Part shown: positions 35,725-43,103 of the stretch, one piece after another
How the letters are laid out: each line of letters starts with the position of its first letter
Position numbering within the stretch: position 1 is the first letter of the stretch
NCBI RefSeq assembly: GCF_004361855.1
Contig: NZ_SNWQ01000009.1
Location: 124,001 to 188,000 of the forward strand
Origin: Kribbella caucasensis
GTDB taxonomy: Bacteria > Actinomycetota > Actinomycetes > Propionibacteriales > Kribbellaceae
Reading direction: 5' to 3'
Length of the DNA stretch: 64,000 nt
The notes under the pieces: generated by a model
What the model was told of the DNA's origin: nothing
The model's input: the letters and a program-made list of their open reading frames with translations, nothing else
Database searches by the model: none
Position numbers and translations under genes: made by a program

Positions 35725-36717
35725 ATGCCGAGCCGGCTTGATGACGAGCTGACGCGGCTGGTGAGCGCGGGGGTGCTGCGCCAGTACCAGGCCGATTCAT
35801 TGCGCGACGCTGCCGCCGCCGATTCCGGTGAGCCGCGGCCGGCCGCCGAGCCTGAGCCGGCCGCCACAGCGCCCAAACAGCAGCGGACGCCGCCGGTCGC
35901 GACGCACTCGTCCGCCCTGATGGAGGTGCTCGGGTACATCGGTGGCGCGCTGCTGCTCGGCGCGGTCGCCCTGCTCACCGTCGCGAACTGGGGCGAGATG
36001 GGCCGCGCCGCCCGGGTCAGCACCGGGACCAGCGCCGCCGTCATCCTGCTCGCCGCGGCCGTCCTGCTGGCCGTATTCCGCCGGGCCGACCAGCTCAGCT
36101 CCGCGTTGGCGTCGCTCGGCTGCTGTGTGGCCGGGTTCGCCACGTACGTCGCGATCGAGGATGCCGCGGGGCGGATCACCGGGGTCGCCGTCGCGCTGGC
36201 GCTGGCCGCGGCCGGGATCTGGTGGCTGCAGGGCTCATCGTTGCTAGTGGCAACGTTCGCGATCCTGGCCGTCGGCGTGCTGGTGGTGACCTCGGACGTA
36301 CTCACCCCCGATGACAGTGTGCACACGGACAGTGCCGGGATCGCCGGGACCGGGTTCATCCTGGTGGCGTTCGTGTTCGCGATGCTCGGGCTGGTCCGGG
36401 ATCAGGTCAGCTCCTGGTCGCTGGCCGGCGCGGCGATGTTCAGTTCGTCGATCTGCTGGCTGGTGCAGGATCGGGGCGAGGTGATGGCGCTGGCCGTCGG
36501 TACTGCGGGTCCGGCCGCGCTCCTGGTCGCCTACGGTCGCCGCCACGCGTCGGCCTACGCGGTGGTGGGGTGCTCGATCCTGTTGGTGATCTGGCCGATC
36601 TCGCTCTACCAGCTGACCGACAACCTGGCCGGGGTGGCGATCGGCCTAGTGGTGGCGAGCGCGGTGTTGCTGCTCGCGGTGCTGCTGTTGTCGCGTCGCA
36701 CCCGCGGATCGACCTAG
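35725..36717 (+). CDS. DUF2157-type membrane protein
   Basis: 330 residues. A soluble N-terminal segment of about 65 residues (LTRLVSAGVLRQYQADSL, the DUF2157 lead helix) is followed by about ten hydrophobic segments. GGAGGAAAG precedes the ATG. Function of the family is not established. A hairpin overlaps its stop codon. Confidence 0.85.
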   Translation: MPSRLDDELTRLVSAGVLRQYQADSLRDAAAADSGEPRPAAEPEPAATAPKQQRTPPVATHSSALMEVLGYIGGALLLGAVALLTVANWGEMGRAARVSTGTSAAVILLAAAVLLAVFRRADQLSSALASLGCCVAGFATYVAIEDAAGRITGVAVALALAAAGIWWLQGSSLLVATFAILAVGVLVVTSDVLTPDDSVHTDSAGIAGTGFILVAFVFAMLGLVRDQVSSWSLAGAAMFSSSICWLVQDRGEVMALAVGTAGPAALLVAYGRRHASAYAVVGCSILLVIWPISLYQLTDNLAGVAIGLVVASAVLLLAVLLLSRRTRGST

Positions 36718-36738
36718 GGCCTGTCTGACGGGCCCTAG
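36714..36738 (+). terminator. Short hairpin overlapping the DUF2157 stop codon
   Basis: CTAGGGCC (36714-36721), a 9-nt loop and GGCCCTAG (36731-36738); the stop TAG is inside the left arm. Confidence 0.55.
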
Positions 36739-36786
36739 ACGCGCGTCGTTCTGCTGTCTGGCCTCTGATACGGCAGACTCGCAGGC

Positions 36787-38904
36787 GTGACAGCACCCAC
36801 CCCGGCCCTCGTCGAACTCGCCGTCGCGCACGGTGTCGCCACGGAGTACTGGGACTGGCAAGGCAGACACGTCCAGGTCACCAGTGAAGTGGTGTCGGCC
36901 GTGCTCGCCGCGCTCGGCGTCGACGCGTCCACGCCGATCAAGGCCGCCGATGCCTTGGCCGAGTACCAGGTGGCCCGCTGGCGCCGGGTGCTGCCCGCGA
37001 CCCTGGTGATGCGTGAGGGCTGGACCCCGTGGTTCGCCGTCCACTTGCCGCATGGTTCGTCGGCCGAGGTGTGGGTGGATCTGGAGGATGGCGGTCAGCG
37101 CCGGGACATCCCGCAGCAGGAGCACTGGGTCGAGCCGGAGTGGGTCGACGGCGTACAGACCGGAGAGGCGACGTTCCAGCTGCCCGGGGATCTGCCGCTG
37201 GGCTATCACCGGCTGTGCGCGCGGATCGGCAACAGCCCGGAAATCTTCACCGGCACGGTGATCGTCACGCCGAAGCGGCTCGAACCGGAGAAGTTGCAGC
37301 GCACCTGGGGCTGGGTGCTGCAGCTGTACTCCGTCCGCTCGCGCCGGTCGTGGGGAATCGGCGACCTGCACGATCTCGGCGACCTCGCGGCCTGGTCCGC
37401 CAACGATCTGGGTGCCGGGTTCGTCCTGGTCAACCCGTTGCACGCGGCCGAGACGGCCGGCCGGATGGAGCCCTCACCGTACCTGCCGGCCTCCCGGCGA
37501 TTCGGGAACCCGCTCTACCTGCGGGTCGAGGACATCGACGAGTACGGCGACCTCGCGCCGGCCGAGCGAGACCGTGTCCGCGCGCTCTCGTTGCAGTCTC
37601 GGGCGCTGAACGAAGACGGCACCGCGCTCGACCGGGACACCGTGTGGGCCGCGAAACGGGAGGCGCTGAAGCTGCTGTTCGGCGTACGTCCGTCCATCGG
37701 CCGGATCGCGGAGTACGGATCGTACTGCGACCGGGAGGGGCACGGGCTGATCGACTTCGCGACCTGGGCCGCGCTGGCCGACGTACACGGGCCGGAGTGG
37801 TCCAAGTGGCCGGAGGAACTGCGCGATCCGGCGTCCTCCGCGGTTGTTGCCTTCCGCAACGAGAACCCGGACGCGGTGGAGTTCCACTGCTGGTTGCAGT
37901 GGCAGCTGGACGAGCAGCTGGGCCGGGTCCAGGCGCGAGCCCGGAACGCGGGGATGTCGCTCGGCGTCATGCACGACCTGGCCGTCGGGGTGCACCCGGA
38001 CGGCGCCGACGCCTGGGCTCTGCAGGACGTGTTGGCCAGCGGCATCCACGTCGGCGCGCCACCGGACGCGTTCAACCAGCAGGGCCAGGACTGGTCGCAG
38101 CCGCCGTGGCGACCGGATGCGCTGGCCGAGACCGGGTACGCCGCCTGGCGGGACCTGGTCCGCGCGGAGATGCGGCACGGCGGTGGACTGCGGATCGATC
38201 ACATCCTCGGCATGTTCCGGCTCTGGTGGGTGACGTCGCCGGAGCGGCCGACCGAGGGCACGTATGTGCGGTACGACCACGAGGCATTGGTCGGAATCCT
38301 TGTACTCGAGGCGGCCCGGGCCGGTGTGGTTGTGGTGGGCGAGGACCTCGGTACGGTCGAGCCGTGGGTGCGCGACTACCTGACCGAGCGCGGGGTGCTC
38401 GGGACGTCGGTGCTGTGGTTCGAGCGGGATGCCGCTGGACGTCCACTCGCGCCCGAACGGTGGCGCGAGCTATGCCTGGCGACCGTGACCACGCACGACC
38501 TCCCACCGACGGCGGGTTATCTGGCCGGCGATCACGTCGAGCTGCGCAACAGGCTCGGGCTGCTGACCCGGCCGGTCGCGGAGGAGTTGGAGGTCGACGA
38601 GGCGGACCGGGACTCGTGGCTGAACGCACTCCGCGAGCGGCATCTGCTCGGCGACCAGGATGGTGACGTCGAGCGGATCGTGGAGGCGCTGCACCGGTAC
38701 GTCGCGCACACTCCGGCGAAGTTGGTCGGCGTCGCGCTGACCGATGCGGTGGGGGAGCGGCGGACCCAGAACCAGCCGGGCACGACGGACGAGTACCCGA
38801 ACTGGCGGATCCCGCTGGGCGGACCGGACGGCGATCCGGTGATGATCGAGGACCTGCCGAACAACACCCGGCTCCGGCGGCTGATCGGCGTACTCGGGCA
38901 CTGA
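36787..38904 (+). CDS. malQ: 4-alpha-glucanotransferase (GH77)
   Basis: 705 residues from GTG 36787, like the long actinobacterial and enterobacterial forms, with an extra N-terminal domain of about 150 residues. GH77 catalytic residues are visible: Asp471 in LRIDHILG, Glu519 in VGEDLGTVE and Asp571 in TTHDLPPTAG. Transfers maltosyl units in glycogen and maltodextrin turnover; cytoplasmic. It stands alone on its transcript as far as visible. Confidence 0.97.
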   Translation: MTAPTPALVELAVAHGVATEYWDWQGRHVQVTSEVVSAVLAALGVDASTPIKAADALAEYQVARWRRVLPATLVMREGWTPWFAVHLPHGSSAEVWVDLEDGGQRRDIPQQEHWVEPEWVDGVQTGEATFQLPGDLPLGYHRLCARIGNSPEIFTGTVIVTPKRLEPEKLQRTWGWVLQLYSVRSRRSWGIGDLHDLGDLAAWSANDLGAGFVLVNPLHAAETAGRMEPSPYLPASRRFGNPLYLRVEDIDEYGDLAPAERDRVRALSLQSRALNEDGTALDRDTVWAAKREALKLLFGVRPSIGRIAEYGSYCDREGHGLIDFATWAALADVHGPEWSKWPEELRDPASSAVVAFRNENPDAVEFHCWLQWQLDEQLGRVQARARNAGMSLGVMHDLAVGVHPDGADAWALQDVLASGIHVGAPPDAFNQQGQDWSQPPWRPDALAETGYAAWRDLVRAEMRHGGGLRIDHILGMFRLWWVTSPERPTEGTYVRYDHEALVGILVLEAARAGVVVVGEDLGTVEPWVRDYLTERGVLGTSVLWFERDAAGRPLAPERWRELCLATVTTHDLPPTAGYLAGDHVELRNRLGLLTRPVAEELEVDEADRDSWLNALRERHLLGDQDGDVERIVEALHRYVAHTPAKLVGVALTDAVGERRTQNQPGTTDEYPNWRIPLGGPDGDPVMIEDLPNNTRLRRLIGVLGH

Positions 38905-38932
38905 CTTTCCGTCATCGGATGCTCACGAACCG

Positions 38933-38965
38933 TTGACAATAGATTTGAAAACTTGTTATCTATTG
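38933..38965 (+). promoter_or_regulatory. Promoter with overlapping operator for the LPMO gene
   Basis: TTGACA at 38933-38938, a 17-bp spacer and TTATCT at 38956-38961. An inverted repeat CAATAGAT (38937-38944) / ATCTATTG (38958-38965) overlaps both elements, so a bound repressor would block polymerase. The patch is AT-rich in a GC-rich region. Confidence 0.7.
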
Positions 38966-39026
38966 CCTGAAGGTGCCTTCATTCCCAACCGCCCCCATTC
39001 GAACGGGAATCCGAAGGAGTGTCCCC

Positions 39027-39623
39027 ATGAAGCGTGCACGCAAACTGAGACTCGCCGGTGTCGCCGTCGGCGCGCTGTCGCTGACGGTCGTCACGTCCGT
39101 CCCGCTGGCCTACGGCCACGGCTACACCACCGCACCGATCAGTAGAGCAAAGCACTGCGCAAATGGGACCGTGCATAACTGCGGCCAAATCCAGTGGGAA
39201 CCGCAGAGCACCGAAGGCCCGAAGGGGTTCCCGAGCGCCGGACCGCCAGACGGGAAACTCTGCTCGGCCGGGTTGTCGCAGTTCGCCGAGCTGGATGGTC
39301 AGCGCGGCGGCGCCTGGCCTGCCACGCAGCTCAGCTCTGGTCAGAGCTACACGTTCCGCTGGCACCTGACCGCTCCGCACAGCACAACCGACTTCAAGTA
39401 CTACATCACCAAGCAGGGCTGGAATCAGAACGCTCCGCTGACCCGGTCGGCGCTCGAGCTGACGCCGTTCCTCACCGTCCCGATGAACGGCGGCCGCCCG
39501 GCCAACGACGTCTCCCACCCCGGCACCCTCCCGACCCGCTCCGGCCGGCACATGATCCTCGCCGTCTGGACGATCGCGGACACGGCCAACGCCTTCTACC
39601 AATGCTCGGACGTCACCTTCTGA
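39027..39623 (+). CDS. Secreted AA10 lytic polysaccharide monooxygenase
   Basis: 198 residues. A signal peptide ends at AYG, leaving His31 as the first mature residue (HGYTTAPISR), which forms the copper histidine brace together with the His in WHLTAPHSTTDF. The rest matches a single AA10 domain without an extra carbohydrate-binding module. It oxidatively cleaves chitin or cellulose outside the cell. Good GAAGGAGTG upstream of the ATG. Carbohydrate induction through the overlapping operator is likely. Confidence 0.95.
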   Translation: MKRARKLRLAGVAVGALSLTVVTSVPLAYGHGYTTAPISRAKHCANGTVHNCGQIQWEPQSTEGPKGFPSAGPPDGKLCSAGLSQFAELDGQRGGAWPATQLSSGQSYTFRWHLTAPHSTTDFKYYITKQGWNQNAPLTRSALELTPFLTVPMNGGRPANDVSHPGTLPTRSGRHMILAVWTIADTANAFYQCSDVTF

Positions 39624-39639
39624 CCGAGTCTTTGCACCT

Positions 39640-39675
39640 CCGGAGCCGGGCCGCCTGCCCTCGGCCCGGCTCCGG
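39640..39675 (+). terminator. Hairpin terminator after the LPMO gene
   Basis: A perfect 13-bp stem (39640-39652 with 39663-39675) with a 10-nt loop, 16 bp after the stop. Confidence 0.85.
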
Positions 39676-39700
39676 ATCACCATGGCCTAGGCTTCGGAGT

Positions 39701-39982
39701 GTGATCACTCAGCTTTCCGGCCACACCCTGCTGGTGTTCGTCGGCATCCCGGCGCTGGTCATCGCGGTCGTGGCTCTGCTCGTCTTCGCGTCGTCGATCG
39801 CGGACGGCCCGCGGTACCGCCCAGGCCTGTCCTGGTGGGCCCCGCCGGTCTGGATCAACGGACCCGAGACGACCAAGCCGGACCCGGCGAACCTGCCCGA
39901 GCTGCCGGCCGGACCCAGCACCACCGCGACCGCCGGTACCGGCGTCGCCCGCACGACCGGAGGCGCAAGTGCCAGCTGGTGA
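39701..39982 (+). CDS. Small single-span membrane protein, CtaJ-like
   Basis: 93 residues from GTG 39701. One N-terminal membrane helix (LLVFVGIPALVIAVVALLVFA) followed by DGPRYRPGLSWWAPPVW and a Pro/Thr-rich tail. The RYRPG...W...PVW pattern after a single helix is like CtaJ, an accessory subunit of the actinobacterial aa3 oxidase, whose mycobacterial gene is also near glbO (from memory). It overlaps the DUF5130 gene by 14 bp. Alternative: an unrelated small membrane protein. Confidence 0.6.
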   Translation: MITQLSGHTLLVFVGIPALVIAVVALLVFASSIADGPRYRPGLSWWAPPVWINGPETTKPDPANLPELPAGPSTTATAGTGVARTTGGASASW

Positions 39983-40367
39983 CGCTTTCACCCCCGAGCA
40001 GCTGTACGACATCGAGCGCGCGGTCCGGCACGCCGAGGAGGCGTCCGGCCTGAAGTTCTCGGTGTACGTCGGCGGCGCGGACTCCGAGACCCGCCCGTTC
40101 GCCCTCGAACTGCTGAACGAGCTGCCTGATCCGGACCACACCGTTCTGGTGTACGTCGACCCGGCCGGGCGGCGGTTGGAGATCGTCACCGGTTCTGCGG
40201 CGCGACGGCAGTTGTCTGACACCTCGGCCGGGTTGGCTGCGCTCGCGATGCAGACCTCGTTCGCTACTGGTGACCTGACCGGCGGTCTGGTCACGGGTGT
40301 CCAGCAGCTCGGCCAGCACGCGCACCAGCCGACGCTGCTGCACGCGAACGAGCCGCACCAGCAGTAA
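39969..40367 (+). CDS. DUF5130 (TPM-like) protein
   Basis: 132 residues from GTG 39969, overlapping the CtaJ-like gene. AFTPEQLYDIERAVRHAEEASGLKFSVYVG resembles the TPM fold start, followed by HTVLVYVDPAGRRLEIVTG. Cytoplasmic and without signal. Function of the family is not established; linkage with the small membrane protein is probably functional. Confidence 0.85.
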   Translation: MPAGDAFTPEQLYDIERAVRHAEEASGLKFSVYVGGADSETRPFALELLNELPDPDHTVLVYVDPAGRRLEIVTGSAARRQLSDTSAGLAALAMQTSFATGDLTGGLVTGVQQLGQHAHQPTLLHANEPHQQ

Positions 40368-40372
40368 CGGCT

Positions 40373-40948
40373 GTGCTGGAACCGACCGAGATCCAGGCCG
40401 GGGACGTCTACCTTCGGCCGTTCACGCCGTACGACGAACCGGCGGTGGCTGAGGCTCTCGCGGATCCGGACATCCTGCGGTGGACGGCCGGGAATGCGGT
40501 GATCCAGACGCCGGCCGAGAAGCGGGCTCGTAAGTGGCTGGAGAGCCGGATCGATTGCTGGGCCCGTGGTAACGCGGTGTTTGCGATCGCCGATTCATCG
40601 ACGAAGGTGTTGCTGGGCTCGGTGACGCTGCGGGATGTGAATCGGGTGCCTCAGCAGGCGGTGGCGGCGTACTGGGTCAACCCTGCCGCGCGTGGGCGTC
40701 GGCTGGCGGCGCGTGGTCTTGATGCGGTTGTGCGGTGGGGCTTCAGGGCTCGGGCTGAGGGCGGGCAGGGGTTGCATCGGGTGTCGCTTGATCATGCGCT
40801 GGTGAATGAGGGCTCGTGCCGGGTCGCTACGCGGGCTGGGTTTCTGCTGGAGGGGACCATGCGCGAGTACTACGTCGAGCTGGACGGGCGTCGGCATGAC
40901 TCCCATTTGCACAGTCGGCTCGCTTCGGATGTTGTGGAGCCGCTGTAG
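40373..40948 (+). CDS. GNAT acetyltransferase (RimJ/RimL type)
   Basis: 191 residues from GTG 40373. One GNAT_3 domain: YLRPFTPYDEPAVAEAL at the start, YWVNPAARGRRLAARGLDAVVRWGF (acetyl-CoA loop) and RVATRAGFLLEGTMREYY near the end, the RimJ/RimL-like pattern. It starts 5 bp after the DUF5130 stop. Target unknown. Confidence 0.9.
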   Translation: MLEPTEIQAGDVYLRPFTPYDEPAVAEALADPDILRWTAGNAVIQTPAEKRARKWLESRIDCWARGNAVFAIADSSTKVLLGSVTLRDVNRVPQQAVAAYWVNPAARGRRLAARGLDAVVRWGFRARAEGGQGLHRVSLDHALVNEGSCRVATRAGFLLEGTMREYYVELDGRRHDSHLHSRLASDVVEPL

Positions 40949-41017
40949 AGCTGGTGTGGAGCCGGCGTTGAGCGTCGTTCGCGAGGGTGGTGGTCCACAC
41001 CTTGGGGAGGGGCTCCG

Positions 41018-41644
41018 ATGAGTACGCCGATTTTGACCTACGTCCATGGCAGCGACCCGATCTCGCGGGCTGGGGTGATCAGTCAGCTTCGGCCGCGGCC
41101 GGAGGTTCGGCTGGTGCATGAGATGGAGGTCGATGAGGCGGCGGTCGCTGTTGTCGTGACCGATGTGCTGGATGAGGAGACCGCTCGGACCATGCGAGCG
41201 CTCCGACGGGGGGACAGTCCTCGGTTGATTTTGGTGGCGACTGTGCTGGATGAGGCTGCGTTGGTGGTTGCGGCTGAGCTGGGGGTTGGGGGGCTGCTGC
41301 GTCGGATCGACGCGACGCCGGATGCGTTGGTTCGGACGATCACTCGGGTTGCGGTGGGGGATGGGGAGATTCCTGGGGATCTGCTGGGGCGGTTGATGGA
41401 GCAGTTGGGGCGGTTGCAGCGGCAGGTGCTTGCGCCGCGGGGGCTGACGTTCACGGGGCTGAGCCCGCGGGAGATCGACGTACTGCGGCTCGTGGCCGAC
41501 GGGCTCGACACGGGGGAGATCGCTGAGGAACTCAACTACAGCGAACGAACCGTGAAGAACGTCCTACATGAGTTGACCACGCGTCTGCAGCTGCGGAACA
41601 GGTCGCACGCGGTGGCGTATGCCGTCCGCGAGGGTCTCATCTAG
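41018..41644 (+). CDS. LuxR-family regulator with degenerate receiver-like domain
   Basis: 208 residues. The N-terminal 120 residues look like a response-regulator receiver, but the region around VAVVVTDVLDEETARTM lacks a clear phosphorylation pocket. The C-terminal 60 residues are a LuxR HTH (LSPREIDVLRLVADGLDTGEIAEELNYSERTVKNVL). GGGGAGGGG precedes the ATG. Its 3' end overlaps the convergent GTPase gene by 8 bp. It is the nearest regulator to the injection-system locus and a candidate to control it. Confidence 0.88.
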   Translation: MSTPILTYVHGSDPISRAGVISQLRPRPEVRLVHEMEVDEAAVAVVVTDVLDEETARTMRALRRGDSPRLILVATVLDEAALVVAAELGVGGLLRRIDATPDALVRTITRVAVGDGEIPGDLLGRLMEQLGRLQRQVLAPRGLTFTGLSPREIDVLRLVADGLDTGEIAEELNYSERTVKNVLHELTTRLQLRNRSHAVAYAVREGLI

Positions 41645-43103
41645 GGGCTAGGAGGCCTTCTAGGGTTCGGGTGGCTACTCGGGCGGCTAGTTGGGCGGGG
41701 CGGGGGGTCAGGGGGTGGGTGGCGAAGGATTGCCAGGTGGTTAGGCCGGTCAGGGCCGCCTCGCGGATGGTGGTGGGGGTTGCGTCGGGGGGTAGGCCCA
41801 GGCGGGAGGCGGGGTCGTGGCCGGAGCCGCCTAGGAGGCGGTCTAGTTCTTGTTCGCGTTCGGTTTTGAGGGCGATGCCGCCGGTGCGGAGGTCGGAGAG
41901 TAGGCGGAGTTCCTGGAATTCGTGGGCGCCGGCGCTGATCTCCTCGACCCGGGACTGGAGTTCGGTGGCGGATTCGAAGTCGCCGGTTCGGAGTAGGTCG
42001 GCGAGGGCCGCGACGGCGGAGTAGGCCTTGAGGACGCGGCTGCGGGCTTCGAATTGGCGGATCAGGATTTCTCGCAGGCGGTTGAGGCCGCTGCGTTCGG
42101 CGAGCTCGGTGCTGAGGTCGGAAGAGGTGGAGGCGGCCCCGGTGCGGAGTAACTCGACGCTCAGACGTACGCCGTACAGGCCTAGTCGTTCGAGTAGGTG
42201 GGTGCGCTCTAGTTCGGTGACGGGGAGACCGGTCGGGGTGGAGGTGAAGCGGTCGGCGGTGAGGAGGAGTTCGGCGAGCTCTTCGATCGGGGCGCGCGCG
42301 ATCGTGACCAGCAGGGCGAACTCGGCCTCGCGCAACGTGGTCGCGGTGTGGCCGAGCAGGCCGTTGACCGGGACGATCACGGGGCACAGTCGATGCAGTC
42401 GTGGTTCGGCCTCGTACCGGCGGGCCACGCGTTCGGCGACCTCCATCGAGTCGAGGCGGCAGGAGCCGATCTCGTCCGCGCGGGACAGTACGCCGATCGC
42501 GTTCATCGGCGTACCGTGCGCCAGTTCGTCGTCGTGGAAGGACTCCAGGAACCGGATGTCGCTCGAGTGGGTGTGCCGGAGCAGGTAGAGGATCGCGTCG
42601 GCGACCGGGACCTGGCCGTCATCGGCGGCGAGGACGCGATGGGTGCGGGCGGACACGTCGGCCGAGATCGAGGCGATGCCGGGGGTGTCGAGGATGGTCA
42701 GGTCGGTCAGCCGGCTGGTCGGCCAGCCGATCTCCAGGTGATCGACCTGATCGGGACTCAGGCCGCCGAGATCGACCTGGAGTGCTCCACCGTCTCGCTC
42801 GTACGGGCGTTCGCGGGGCTTGCCGTCGAGCGGGTGAAGGGTGGCGTGCGGGCGGTCGCTGCGGGAGTACCAGGTGACGATCCGGGTGCACTCGCCGGCG
42901 TCGGTCGGGGCCAGTTCCTCGCCCAGCAAGGCGTTCAGCAGCGTGGATTTGCCGGCCTTGATCTTGCCGGCGATCGCCAGCCGCAACGGTCCGGTCAGCC
43001 GTTCGTGGATCTCGTCCAGCCGGGCCCGGTCTTCGGGTTTGCGGGCGGCTTTCCCGGCCTGCTTGATCACGGCGAGGATCCCGGCCGTCAGCTCGTCACT
43101 CAT
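41637..43103 (-). CDS. Dynamin-like GTPase, smaller partner
   Basis: 488 residues. GTPase domain near the N-terminus with P-loop GKIKAGKSTLLNALLG (about 46-60), G3 DTPGIASIS, then long helical regions. No strong membrane hairpin is seen. Its ATG overlaps the stop of the larger GTPase by 8 bp, so the pair is co-translated. Two-gene dynamin modules, including mycobacterial IniA/IniC, act on membranes. A link to the nearby injection system is inference from position. Confidence 0.85.
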   Translation of the reverse strand: MSDELTAGILAVIKQAGKAARKPEDRARLDEIHERLTGPLRLAIAGKIKAGKSTLLNALLGEELAPTDAGECTRIVTWYSRSDRPHATLHPLDGKPRERPYERDGGALQVDLGGLSPDQVDHLEIGWPTSRLTDLTILDTPGIASISADVSARTHRVLAADDGQVPVADAILYLLRHTHSSDIRFLESFHDDELAHGTPMNAIGVLSRADEIGSCRLDSMEVAERVARRYEAEPRLHRLCPVIVPVNGLLGHTATTLREAEFALLVTIARAPIEELAELLLTADRFTSTPTGLPVTELERTHLLERLGLYGVRLSVELLRTGAASTSSDLSTELAERSGLNRLREILIRQFEARSRVLKAYSAVAALADLLRTGDFESATELQSRVEEISAGAHEFQELRLLSDLRTGGIALKTEREQELDRLLGGSGHDPASRLGLPPDATPTTIREAALTGLTTWQSFATHPLTPRPAQLAARVATRTLEGLLAPR

